Source of the DNA: Lysobacter sp. ISL-50 | Lineage (GTDB): Bacteria; Pseudomonadota; Gammaproteobacteria; Xanthomonadales; Xanthomonadaceae | DNA: 64,000 nt | Direction: 5' to 3' | Assembly (NCBI RefSeq): GCF_018612875.1 | Contig: NZ_JAGGRI010000006.1 | Span: 1-64,000, forward strand | Shown: positions 11,133-20,303 of the stretch, piece after piece | How the letters are laid out: each line of letters starts with the position of its first letter | Numbering within the stretch: the first letter of the stretch is position 1 | Translations under genes and position numbers: made by a program | The notes under the pieces: model-generated | The model's database searches: none | What the model was told of the DNA's origin: nothing | Seen by the model: the letters and a program-made list of their open reading frames with translations, nothing else

Positions 11133-12358
11133 AAGCGGTTTCTCATGCGGATCAAAGTGGCGATGCGGGCGCGGAACGCGGCGTGGTCGCGCGCCAGCGG
11201 AGTGGCCAGGGCGTCGCGGATCGCGGCGACGTCGAGGTTGGGTTCGTTCTTGTAGCGCTGGGCGAGCAGATCGATCTGCGCCTCGCCCTGGATCGCCGCG
11301 GCATACGGATCGCGCCGGCGCAATCGCGCCAGGAACGCGGCGCGCACCGCCGCGTGCAGGCTCGGGCCGTAGCCGTAGCGGTAGATGTGCTCGCCGCTGG
11401 CGGCGATGTGTTCAAGCAGCGAACGCCGCTCCATCGCCGGCGCCGGCCGCAACGGGCCCAGCCGCTGCATGCGCTGCCACAGCCAGCCCAGCAGCCACAG
11501 CAACAGCGGCAGCCACGCCATCCAGCTGTTGACGATCAGGGTCTTCCACAGCGACGGAACTTCGGCGGCGTAGATCAGGTGCACGGTGCCGGCGCGGTAG
11601 TTAGGCGCCAGGATCTGCCGCGCCAGCGCCGCGCTGCCCGGCTTGGCGATGCGATCGCGCCCGCCCATGCCCAGGCCGTCGAGAAACGCATTGCCGGTGC
11701 CGCCGCGATTGGACAGGAAATCCAGGTCCGACAGCACATCGACCTTGCCCTCGCCGTAAGGGAAGCGCGCGTAGACGTAGGCGCGGTCCTCGTCGCCCCA
11801 AGCGAAGTCCGGATCGACGTCGCTGTTGTAGAAGTAAAACCGGCGCGCGTCGCAGAACACGTCCTGCGGCGCGTTGCTGCGCTCGTACAGGCCCACGCAT
11901 TCGTCGCGCCAATCCTCGGTGGCGTCGGGCAAGTCGTCGGCGTCGAGCAAGGTCACCCCGAGCGCGCCGAGCACCGGCACCGGCGAACTGCCGATGTTCT
12001 CGCGCCACGGCGGCGTGCGCACGATCAGATGGCCGCCGCGCTCGACCCAGGCCAGCAAGGCATCGGCGTCGGACGCGGACAGCGTGCGTGGATCGCGATA
12101 GATCAGCACCGTGTCGCGCGGCTTCAGCGCATGCGTGGACAGCAACAGGCGCTGGCGCGCATCGACCTTGACCCCGTCCTTCTGCAAGGCCAGCTTGAGC
12201 ACGTACAGCGGATTGCTGGCGGCCTCGCCGGTGCGCGGGCTATCGACGGTTTCCTCGACCTTGACGTAACCGCGCTTCCAGATCACCCCGACGATCAGCG
12301 CCAGCGCGATCACCACGACCGCGCCGACGGCGACGAACACCGCGTTGCCGCGGTTCAT
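11129..12358 (-). CDS. DUF4350 domain-containing membrane protein
   Basis: 409 residues from the ATG at 12358, which overlaps the DUF4129 stop. One transmembrane helix at about residues 6-30 (FVAVGAVVVIALALIVGV) is followed by a large soluble domain containing the DUF4350 core (LLLSTHALKPRDTVLIYRDP, LLAWVERGGHLIVRTP), a Rossmann-like region related to glutamine-amidotransferase-like folds. A second membrane segment, WLPLLLWLLGWLW, lies near residue 280, and the tail is cytoplasmic and Arg-rich. The soluble part probably faces the periplasm. A member of the MoxR operon; role unknown. Confidence 0.85.
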   Translation of the reverse strand: MNRGNAVFVAVGAVVVIALALIVGVIWKRGYVKVEETVDSPRTGEAASNPLYVLKLALQKDGVKVDARQRLLLSTHALKPRDTVLIYRDPRTLSASDADALLAWVERGGHLIVRTPPWRENIGSSPVPVLGALGVTLLDADDLPDATEDWRDECVGLYERSNAPQDVFCDARRFYFYNSDVDPDFAWGDEDRAYVYARFPYGEGKVDVLSDLDFLSNRGGTGNAFLDGLGMGGRDRIAKPGSAALARQILAPNYRAGTVHLIYAAEVPSLWKTLIVNSWMAWLPLLLWLLGWLWQRMQRLGPLRPAPAMERRSLLEHIAASGEHIYRYGYGPSLHAAVRAAFLARLRRRDPYAAAIQGEAQIDLLAQRYKNEPNLDVAAIRDALATPLARDHAAFRARIATLIRMRNRL

Positions 12359-14004
12359 GCCGTCCACCCGAAGCGCTGCGCCAACTGGCCGACCAGATCG
12401 TCGAAATCCTCGCTGCCGGGCAGGGTCTGCGCATAGGCCGCGTACTGCCAGGTGCGCACCGCGCGCGCGAACACGTCGCGGTCCTCGGCCGCGCCGAGCT
12501 TGCGCGAGGCGCGCAGGCACTGCGCTTCGGTGGCGCCGGGCACCAGCACGATCTGCGCGCGCGCGGCCATCGATTCGACCGCGGCGCGGTACATCAGCGC
12601 CAGCGCATCGCGATGGCGGCCGCTGCGCCAAAGGCGGCGGATCGCGGTGGGAAGGTTGTCGGGCAGCGGCTCGGGTTCGGCCAGCGCGGCGGTGCGCACT
12701 TCGCCGGGCGCCGGCGCGTCTTCCTCGCCGCCGCCGCGGAACCAGCCCAGCCAGCGTCCGGCGCTGAACAACAACAGGCCGACGATCACGGCCAGGATGC
12801 CCCACAGCACCACCTGCAGGGCCGACGCCAGCCCTTGGCCCAGGCCCTTGAACAAGGCGCCGTCGGGCGCCTTGGGCTCGTCCTTGTTGACCTCGTTCTT
12901 GGCCTTCCACACCGACTGCTTGCGCTTGGGCGCGACGCTCGGTTCGAGCATCGTCTTGGCCACCGCGTCGCGCAGGCCGCGGTCGTCGGCGCGCGCATCG
13001 CCGTACAACTCGCCCAGCGTGGACGGCAGGCGCCTGGATTTCTTGCTGCTGTCGAATTCGCGGATCGGCGCGGTGCGGGTGTGCGATGCCTCCGGATCTT
13101 CCTCGGAGTCGGCGTCGTCGCTCGCCTCGCTGGGCGCGTCCGCGACCTGCGCCGCGGCGGCGGGTTCATCGCTTGCAGCGATCTGCGCCGCGGCATCGGG
13201 CAGCCAGCCGAACATCAGGCACAACGCCAGCAGCGTCGGCGCGGCGGCCGCGGCCAGGCGCGCGCGCAGGCGGCGGAACACGATTTCGATGTCCCAGCCT
13301 TCGATCTCGGTACGGCGGTTGAGGTACAGGCCGAAACCGGCGCCGACGTAGAACGGCTCGATCACGCTGACCGCGATCCAGATCAGGCCGTTGAACAACG
13401 CGTTCATCCAGTGCGGTTGTTCGAGGAAGGAATCCCACAGCGACTTCAGCGTGTCGGGCAGATAGTCGAACGGAATGATGACCAGACCGGCGAACACCGT
13501 GCCCAGCACGATCAGCATTTCGAAGTTGGCGCACACCAAGGTCAGCAGCGCGCACACCCCGTACACCGGCGCGCCCAGCGCGGAACGGCGCTGGCGCGCT
13601 TCCGAGCTGTCGCCGCCTTCGAGCAGATCCACCGGCAGGTACAACGAACGCGCCGGGCCGAGCCGGCGCCAGGTCAGGTACGGCAGCCACCAGCGCGCGC
13701 CCCAGCGCAGCTGCGCGCGCACGGTCTGGCGCGTGCTCGGGGTTTCGCCGAACACCGCGCGCGAAATCACGAACAGCGGGATGCGGTCGAACCACGGCTT
13801 GAGCCACCACATCAGCAGGCCCGACAGCCACAGCAGGTCCAGCGCCCAGCCGGCGGCGTTGAGCAGCACCAGCAGCGGCAAGGTCACCAGCAGCCACGGC
13901 TTCCAGATCGCGCCGGCATGGCGGCGGACCAGGGCCATGCCGAGCTCGCAGGCCTCCCACGAGGTGCGCGGACGCAGAGCGACGGTGAGCGCTTCGAGCT
14001 TCAT
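12355..14004 (-). CDS. DUF4129 domain-containing membrane protein
   Basis: 549 residues from the ATG at 14004 (MKLEALTVALRP). The first 280 residues hold several membrane segments (WLLVTLPLLVLLNAAGWAL, GVCALLTLVCANFEMLIV and others). An acidic low-complexity linker follows (ASDDADSEEDPEASHT), then a soluble stretch, another membrane helix (LQVVLWGILAVIVGLLLF) and the C-terminal DUF4129 domain, recognisable from RRLWRSGRHRDALALMYRAA and RTWQYAAYAQTLP. A much longer open frame continues upstream but overlaps the SpoIIM gene completely. Stop overlaps DUF4350 and start overlaps SpoIIM, each by 4 bases. Confidence 0.85.
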   Translation of the reverse strand: MKLEALTVALRPRTSWEACELGMALVRRHAGAIWKPWLLVTLPLLVLLNAAGWALDLLWLSGLLMWWLKPWFDRIPLFVISRAVFGETPSTRQTVRAQLRWGARWWLPYLTWRRLGPARSLYLPVDLLEGGDSSEARQRRSALGAPVYGVCALLTLVCANFEMLIVLGTVFAGLVIIPFDYLPDTLKSLWDSFLEQPHWMNALFNGLIWIAVSVIEPFYVGAGFGLYLNRRTEIEGWDIEIVFRRLRARLAAAAAPTLLALCLMFGWLPDAAAQIAASDEPAAAAQVADAPSEASDDADSEEDPEASHTRTAPIREFDSSKKSRRLPSTLGELYGDARADDRGLRDAVAKTMLEPSVAPKRKQSVWKAKNEVNKDEPKAPDGALFKGLGQGLASALQVVLWGILAVIVGLLLFSAGRWLGWFRGGGEEDAPAPGEVRTAALAEPEPLPDNLPTAIRRLWRSGRHRDALALMYRAAVESMAARAQIVLVPGATEAQCLRASRKLGAAEDRDVFARAVRTWQYAAYAQTLPGSEDFDDLVGQLAQRFGWTA

Positions 14005-15010
14005 TGCGCGTCTTCGTCGTCCTGATGCAGCGCGTTGCGGCCGCCGCGCGCCAGCCAGGCGAACACCAGCACCCACAGCGCCGCGCCGACCGTGTACTTG
14101 ATCGACGCCGGCACGCTCGCGATCGAGGACCAGAACGCTTCCACGAAGGCGGCGAACACCAGCATCGCGAACACGCCGATACAGATCTTGGCGCCGCGGC
14201 GGCCGCCGTGGATCAGCGAATCGACGCGACGGCGCTGCCCCGGCGCCAGCAGGCTCAGGCCCATGCGCAGCCCGGCGCCGCCGGCGATGACGATCGCGGT
14301 GAGTTCCGGCGCCGAATGCCCGGCGACGAACCGCCAGAACGGATCGCCGTGGCCGACCGCCTGCAGATGCCCGGCGACGCCGCCGATGGTGATGCCGTTG
14401 AAGATCAGCACGAACACCGTGCCCAAGCCGGCCAGCAGGCCGGCGGCGAAGGTCTGGAAACCGATGCCGACGTTGTTGCCGATGTAGTGCGCGAACATCT
14501 GCAGATCGTCTTCGTCGGTGCGGCCCAGGTCGCGCTTGGAGGCCGGGTCGTACATTTGTTCGTAACTGGCCAGCGATTGCGCGTCGAACAGGCCCGAGGC
14601 CAGATCGGGCTTGATCTGGATGGCGACGAAGATGCTCACCAGCGGAATCACGAACAGCAGCGCCGCCGCCAGCATGCAGCGCCATTCGGCGCGCACCAAG
14701 CGCGGGAAACCGGCCAGCAGGAATTCGATCGCGCGCCGCCCGTGCACCGGCTTGGTCCGGTACAGCACGCTGTGGCCGCGTTGCATCAGCGACTGCAGGC
14801 GGTCGGTGACCACCGCGCTGTAGCCGCGCCGGCGCGCCAGCGCCAATTGCTGGCACAGGCGCCGATGGCGCGCGGGCATTTCGTCGTCGCCGATGCCGGT
14901 CCACGAACGCCGGTGCTTGCGCGCCTCGCGCGCGCTGAGCGAACGCTTCTCCAGCCAGAATTCGAACTCGCGCCACTCGGCCTGATGGCGCTCGACGAAA
15001 CGCTCCTGCC

Positions 15011-15014
<4 letters not shown>
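14001..15014 (-). CDS. Stage II sporulation protein M-like (SpoIIM family) membrane protein
   Basis: 337-residue integral membrane protein. The N-terminal 90 residues are Arg-rich and soluble (RQERFVERHQAEWREFE). After them come membrane segments (LAAALLFVIPLVSIFVAIQI, FQTFAAGLLAGLGTVFVLIF and later ones). The stretch IGNNVGIGFQTFAAGLLAGLG, with HSAPELTAIVIAGGAGLRMG, is characteristic of the SpoIIM/DUF95 family. In Bacillus SpoIIM acts in engulfment, but Gram-negative homologues sit in MoxR operons and have no known sporulation role. Start and stop each overlap the neighbours by 4 bases. Confidence 0.85.
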
Positions 15015-15693
<679 letters not shown>

Positions 15694-15694
<1 letters not shown>

Positions 15695-16212
15695 CAGGCG
15701 TTGACGACCTTGGTGTCGGCGAGCAGGTCGTGCAGGCAGCGGCTTTCTTCGCCGAAGATCCACAGTACGTTGGCCAGGGCGAACAGGCCGCCGAGGCAGG
15801 GCACTTGTTCGATCACCCCGGTGACCACCATGCGCAGGCCGAGGATGCGGCCGAAGCTGGCCGGCGAGCCGTCGTTGCGCACGATCCTGATGCCCATCCA
15901 GCGCTTGCCCAGCGTCTGCGAGGTCTGGTACAGCAGCACCAGCTGATAGATCGCCAGACCCAGCGCGGCCAGGCCGCAGATCACCATGCCGGCGATCTGC
16001 AATGGAGTGAAATCCGGGTTGCCGCCGCTGGGTTGCGGGTTCATCGCCACGATCACGATCAACGGCACCAGGCAAGCCATCTGCAGGCCCCAGTCGATCA
16101 GGCGCGCGACCAGGCGGACGCCGCGATCGGCCTTGGCGCTGTGGTCCAAGGCTTCGGCGGGCAACGGCGGCGGCGCGCTCGGCGCGGCGTACGGATTCTG
16201 CGTTTCTTCCAT
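15694..16212 (-). CDS. RDD-family membrane protein (second), operon leader
   Basis: 172 residues, starting METQNPY-like (MEETQNPYAAPSAPPPLP), a Pro/Ala-rich cytoplasmic leader common in RDD proteins. The RDD core follows: VRLVARLIDWGLQMACLVPL, then TLGKRWMGIRIVRNDG and a final membrane segment with FALANVLWIF and the tail CLHDLLADTKVV. It is the first gene of the ATGA-linked operon running left to DUF58 at 8752. The gap to the upstream carbonic anhydrase gene is 65 bases, so that gene may be on the same transcript or the operon promoter lies here. Confidence 0.87.
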
Positions 16213-16277
16213 GTCGCGATGACTCCCTGAGTCCTGCTTTCCCCTGCCGCGACTGTAAACGCGGCCGCCGGGCCTGA

Positions 16278-16820
16278 CTAGCCCGACAACATGCCCAGGT
16301 AGCGGTCCTTGAGGCGGACATAATGCTGCGCGCTGTATTGCAGTTGCTCGATCTCGCGTTCGCTGAGGCGGCGCGCCAGCCGGGCCGGATTGCCGACCCA
16401 CAGCTCGCCCTCGCCGACCACCTTGCCCGGCGCGATCACCGCGCCGGCGCCGACGAAGCCGAAGCGCATGATCCGGGCGCCGTCGAGAATCTTCGCGCCC
16501 ATGCCGATCAGGGCGAACTCATCCACGGTGCAGGCGTGGATGATGGCGCCGTGGCCGACGGTCACGTCGTTGGCGATCACCGTCGGCAGCCCGCCCGGGC
16601 GGGTGAACGGGCCTTCGTGAGTGACGTGGACGATGCTGCCGTCCTGGATGTTGGTGCGCGCGCCGATGGCGATCGAATTGACGTCGCCGCGGATCACGCA
16701 GCCGGGCCAGATCGAGACGTCGTCGGCCAGGGCGACCGCACCGATGATGGTGGCGGCGGGATCGACGTAAACGCGTTCGCCGAGGGTGGGAAAACTGTCG
16801 AGATAGGGGCGCAGGCTCAT
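16278..16820 (-). CDS. Gamma-class carbonic anhydrase-like hexapeptide protein
   Basis: 180-residue left-handed beta-helix protein of the gamma-carbonic anhydrase / YrdA group. Hexapeptide repeats are visible (IIGAVALADDVSIWPGCVIR, IAIGARTNIQDGSIVH). The zinc ligands of the family correspond to a His in SIVHVTH (residue 65 or 68), H90 in VGHGAI and H95 in IIHAC. A phenylpropionate-pathway PaaY-type or unassigned transferase role is possible, because many members lack measurable carbonic anhydrase activity. It begins with MSLRPYLDSFPTLGERVYVD, a typical start for this family. Confidence 0.87.
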   Translation of the reverse strand: MSLRPYLDSFPTLGERVYVDPAATIIGAVALADDVSIWPGCVIRGDVNSIAIGARTNIQDGSIVHVTHEGPFTRPGGLPTVIANDVTVGHGAIIHACTVDEFALIGMGAKILDGARIMRFGFVGAGAVIAPGKVVGEGELWVGNPARLARRLSEREIEQLQYSAQHYVRLKDRYLGMLSG

Positions 16821-17071
16821 GCCGGCATTGTAAGCGGTGCGCGCGGCGAACCGCCGCGACGGCGCGGTTTGGGCTCAGCCGGCAAGGCGGGCCCGACGTT
16901 CGAATGGCCGCCGCCCGCTGCCCGGCCCCATGCACGGCGGCCAGCGGCCACGCGGGCCGGCGATCGATACGCGCCCGCGCCGCATAACGGCCGCCGCCGC
17001 CCCCTCGCTTGTCCTCTCGCGCCCCGTCGCCGGCACCCTTCCCTGCCGGCGGGACGACTACACTGCCGCGT

Positions 17072-18499
17072 ATGGACATACTCGCCGACACTCCGATCGC
17101 CGACCTCGCCGCCACCCGCGAGCGCCTGCGCGCCGCCTGGCAGGCGCGCAAGCCCGACTACGCCCAGCGCCGCGCCGACCTGATCCGCCTGCGCGACGCG
17201 TTCCGCGAGCGCGGCGCCGAAATGGACGCGGCGATCCGCGGCGACTTCGGCCATCGCTCCAGCCACGAGAACCTGCTGTCCGAGGCGATGATCACCCAGG
17301 CCGAAATCGACCACGCGCTCGGCCGCCTGCGCCGCTGGATGCGCCCGCGCGGCGCGTCGGTGGGCTGGCGCTTCTGGCCTGCGCGCGCGGAGATCCGGCC
17401 CGAACCGGTCGGCGTGGTCGGCATCCTGTCGCCGTGGAATTACCCGGTGAACCTGGCCCTGGTGCCGCTGGTGTCGGCGATCGCCGCCGGCAATCACGTC
17501 TATCTCAAGCCGTCCGAACACACCCCGCGCACCGCCCGGTTCCTGCGCGAATTGCTGGCCGAAGTATTCCCGGACGACCGCGTCGCGGTGGCGATCGGCG
17601 GGCCCGAGGTCGGCGCGGCGTTTTCCGCGCTGCCGTTCGACCATCTGCTGTTCACCGGCTCGACCGCGGTCGGGCGCAAGGTCATGGCCGCGGCCGCGCC
17701 CAACCTCACCCCGGTCACGCTGGAGCTGGGCGGCAAGGCGCCGGCGCTGATCTGCGCCGACTATCCGATCGAACAGGCCGCCGCGCGCATCGCCAGCGGC
17801 AAGTGGTTCAACGCCGGACAGACCTGCATCGGCGTGGACTACGTGCTGGTCGATGCGGCGCGCCGCGACGAACTGGTTGCCGCGCTGCTGCGGCAGTTGC
17901 AACAACGCTACGGCGATCTGGTGGAACCGCGCGATTACACCCGCATCATCAATGCCAGCCAGTACGCGCGGCTGTCGAGCTACCTCGACGATGCGCGCAC
18001 GCGCGGCCTGCGCATCGAAGAACCCTTCGCCGGCAGCGCCCCGCGCGAACAGCGCGAAGCCGAGCGCATCTTCCCACCGGCGCTGGTGATCGATCCGGGC
18101 ATGGACGCGCTGGTGATGCAGCACGAAATCTTCGGGCCGATCCTGCCGATCCTGAGCTACCGCACGCTCGACGAAGCCATCGCCCGCATCAACGCGCTCG
18201 ACCGTCCGCTGGCGCTGTATCCGTTCGGCCACGATTCGGCGCAGATCGAAAAGATCCTGGCCCAGACCCTGTCCGGCGGCGTCACCGTCAACGACACCCT
18301 GCTGCATTTCGGCGCCCACGACCTGCCCTTCGGCGGCATCGGCCCCAGCGGCATCGGCGCCATCCACGGCCGCAACGGTTTCGACACCTTCAGCAAGCTG
18401 CTGCCGGTGTTCTATCAGCGCTCCAAGGCCGGCAGCGACATGATCAAGCCGCCGTACCGGGGCCGGATCGACGCGATGATCCGCTGGCTGTCGAAGTGA
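17072..18499 (+). CDS. Aldehyde dehydrogenase, coniferyl-aldehyde dehydrogenase-like
   Basis: NAD(P)-dependent oxidation of an aldehyde to its acid; cytoplasmic, 475 residues from the ATG at 17072. Conserved parts in order: PWNYPVNLALVPLVSAIAAGN (cofactor site), LFTGSTAVGRKVM, the catalytic Glu in LELGGKAP near residue 217, the catalytic Cys in GQTCIGVDYVLV near 251, and HEIFGPILPIL. The Cys motif and the short length resemble the coniferyl aldehyde dehydrogenase (CalB) and membrane-type fatty aldehyde dehydrogenase group; substrate is not settled by sequence. An upstream start at 17009 is possible but adds an unlike leader. The gene stands alone; a short GGCGGC/GCCGCC inverted repeat follows its stop. 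Confidence 0.88.
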   Translation: MDILADTPIADLAATRERLRAAWQARKPDYAQRRADLIRLRDAFRERGAEMDAAIRGDFGHRSSHENLLSEAMITQAEIDHALGRLRRWMRPRGASVGWRFWPARAEIRPEPVGVVGILSPWNYPVNLALVPLVSAIAAGNHVYLKPSEHTPRTARFLRELLAEVFPDDRVAVAIGGPEVGAAFSALPFDHLLFTGSTAVGRKVMAAAAPNLTPVTLELGGKAPALICADYPIEQAAARIASGKWFNAGQTCIGVDYVLVDAARRDELVAALLRQLQQRYGDLVEPRDYTRIINASQYARLSSYLDDARTRGLRIEEPFAGSAPREQREAERIFPPALVIDPGMDALVMQHEIFGPILPILSYRTLDEAIARINALDRPLALYPFGHDSAQIEKILAQTLSGGVTVNDTLLHFGAHDLPFGGIGPSGIGAIHGRNGFDTFSKLLPVFYQRSKAGSDMIKPPYRGRIDAMIRWLSK

Positions 18500-18686
18500 G
18501 CGGCGGCGGATAAGCCGCCGCGCCGTCCGCCTATGTGGACGCCAACTGCCCGGCGCGGAAGAGCGATGGTGCCTGGGTCCTGACCGACGCGGCGGCGCGG
18601 TTGCCCAAGGCGGCGATCGAGCCGATCGAAGGCAAGGGCCGCCCCTGCGTGCCGACATCGCGCCGCCCTGCGGCTACACTTCGCCC

Positions 18687-19457
18687 ATGAAAATCGTCAG
18701 CTGGAACGTCAACTCCCTCAACGTGCGCCTGCCGCATCTGGAACAGTGGCTGGCCGGGTTCGCGCCCGACGTGGTCGCGCTGCAGGAAACCAAGCTCGAA
18801 GACAGCCGCTTCCCGGACACCGCGCTGATCGGCGCCGGCTACCGCAGCGTGTTCGCCGGGCAGAAGACCTACAACGGCGTGGCGATCCTCTCGCGCGAGA
18901 GCGCGCAGGACGTGCAGATCGGCATCCCGGGATTCGAGGACGAGCAAAAGCGCGTGATCGCCGCGACCGTGGGCGGCGTGCGCATCGTCAATCTCTACGT
19001 GGTCAACGGCCAGGACGTGGGCACGGACAAGTACGCCTACAAACTGCGCTGGCTCGATGCGGTGCATGCCTGGGTCGCGCAGGAAATCCAGCAGCACCCG
19101 GATCTGATCGTGCTCGGCGATTTCAACATCGCGCCGGAAGCGCGCGACACCCACGACCCGGCGGTGTGGAACGAAAACCACATCCTCACCTCCACCGCCG
19201 AGCGCGACGCGCTGCGGCGCCTGCTCGCGCTGGGCCTGCACGATGCCTACCGCCTGCACCATCAGGAAGACGGCCAGTTTTCGTGGTGGGATTACCGCCA
19301 GGCCGGCTTCCGCCGCAACCTCGGCCTGCGCATCGACCTGACCCTGATCTCCGAATCGCTGCGCGCGCGTTGCGTGGCCGCCGGCATCGACCGCGAACCG
19401 CGCACCTGGGATCGGCCGAGCGATCATGCGCCGGCGTGGGTGGAGCTGGCGGGCTGA
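18687..19457 (+). CDS. xthA: Exodeoxyribonuclease III
   Basis: AP endonuclease and 3'-5' exonuclease of base-excision repair, 256 residues. Motifs of the endonuclease/exonuclease/phosphatase fold: MKIVSWNVNSLNVR at the start, the metal-binding Glu34 in LQETKLED, the active-site pair in LGDFNIAP, WWDYR near 206, the LRIDLTLIS stretch and the terminal catalytic SDHAP. The protein is complete and begins directly at the conserved N-terminus. It belongs to the XthA branch rather than ExoA/APE1 on the basis of these motifs. A bidirectional hairpin terminator lies downstream, shared with the convergent GlsB-type gene. Confidence 0.94.
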   Translation: MKIVSWNVNSLNVRLPHLEQWLAGFAPDVVALQETKLEDSRFPDTALIGAGYRSVFAGQKTYNGVAILSRESAQDVQIGIPGFEDEQKRVIAATVGGVRIVNLYVVNGQDVGTDKYAYKLRWLDAVHAWVAQEIQQHPDLIVLGDFNIAPEARDTHDPAVWNENHILTSTAERDALRRLLALGLHDAYRLHHQEDGQFSWWDYRQAGFRRNLGLRIDLTLISESLRARCVAAGIDREPRTWDRPSDHAPAWVELAG

Positions 19458-19488
19458 TTTTTCGGGAAGATTCTGCGAAAGCGGCGAG

Positions 19489-19584
19489 GTCTTTTGTAGG
19501 AGGGGCTTCAGCCCCGATGCTTTCCGTTCCGGTCGCAGCGGCTGATCGAAAGGCATCGGGGCTGAAGCCCCTCCTACAAAAGAC
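19489..19584. repeat. Long REP-like inverted repeat, GGGGCTTCAGCCCC family
   Basis: Left arm at 19489-19525 (CTTTTGTAGGAGGGGCTTCA then GCCCCGATGCTTTC) and right arm at 19548-19584 are inverted copies of about 36 bases around a 22-base loop. Each arm contains the inner palindrome GGGGCTTCAGCCCC. Related elements lie at 22515-22633, 25293-25428 and 52909-53067. Positioned 32 bases after xthA. Confidence 0.85.
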
Positions 19585-19616
19585 TTCGCCGGTAAAGCCT
19601 GATCCCTCTCACGACA

Positions 19617-19640
19617 AAGGCCCGGCTTGCGCCGGGCCTT
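19617..19640. terminator. Hairpin terminator between xthA and the GlsB-type gene
   Basis: Perfect 10-bp stem AAGGCCCGGC / GCCGGGCCTT around the loop TTGC, followed on the plus strand by CGCTTTG. Lies between two convergent genes and could serve both. Confidence 0.7.
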
Positions 19641-19670
19641 CGCTTTGTCGCGTATCGATCTAAGCCGCGA

Positions 19671-19952
19671 TCAACGCACCCGCCCGCGGCGGAACAGATT
19701 CACGATCGCCAGCAGCACCACCGCGCCGACCAGCGACAGCAGCAGTCCGGACAGATTGAACGCGCCGCTGTTGATGGTGCCGCCGCCGATGCCGGCCACG
19801 CCGCCGAGCCAGCCGCCGAGGAACGAACCGACGATGCCGACGATGATGTTGAGGAAGAGGCCCTGCTGACCATCGGTCCTCATGATCATGCTGGCGATCC
19901 AGCCGATGACGCCGCCTACGACAAGCCAGATGATTAAGCCGGTAATGTTCAT
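19671..19952 (-). CDS. GlsB/YeaQ/YmgE-family stress-response membrane protein
   Basis: 93-residue inner-membrane protein of the transglycosylase-associated (GlsB/YeaQ/YmgE) family. Starts MNITGLIIWLVVGGVIGWIA; the family's Gly-rich helices follow (NIIVGIVGSFLGGWLGG, LSLVGAVVLLAIVNLF) with a basic end (FRRGRVR). An AGGAG ribosome-binding site precedes the ATG at 19952; longer in-frame starts upstream lack one. The family is linked to general stress and envelope responses without known biochemistry. Confidence 0.92.
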   Translation of the reverse strand: MNITGLIIWLVVGGVIGWIASMIMRTDGQQGLFLNIIVGIVGSFLGGWLGGVAGIGGGTINSGAFNLSGLLLSLVGAVVLLAIVNLFRRGRVR

Positions 19953-20303
19953 GCGCGTTCTCCTGACGATTCCTGATGAATACATACAGCGATCGCGTGC
20001 CTGAACGCACTGTCGATCGCTGTCCCCTGAACGGGAGACACAGGCAGTCTGGAGCGTGCTACGTGATGGCAACGTCGAAGTACGCATCGACGATCCGTGA
20101 AGAAACGCACGGCTTTTCATGCAGGTGAACGGATTGTGATGCGGCGGGTTTCGACATCGTTGCAAGAATGAAAAGTCCGAACGCGTTTCGCTTCTGCATC
20201 ACGGCAATGGCCGCGCGCGGCGCGGCAATGAGCGCGGAAACGATCGCCGATGTCGCGCGATGAAGACCCCGACGCGGATGAACCGTTCACCCGCGCAACC
20301 GCC
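19953..20303. other. Gene-free stretch upstream of the GlsB-type gene
   Basis: About 350 bases between the GlsB-type start and the AMP-ligase stop. It presumably holds the promoter of the small membrane protein. I see no convincing gene, hairpin or repeat. Confidence 0.5.

Noticed and set aside
12355-14976. An 873-residue minus-strand frame joining DUF4129 with an N-terminal extension
   Set aside because: The extension lies inside the SpoIIM gene in another frame; the DUF4129 gene starts at 14004 with an ATGA overlap.
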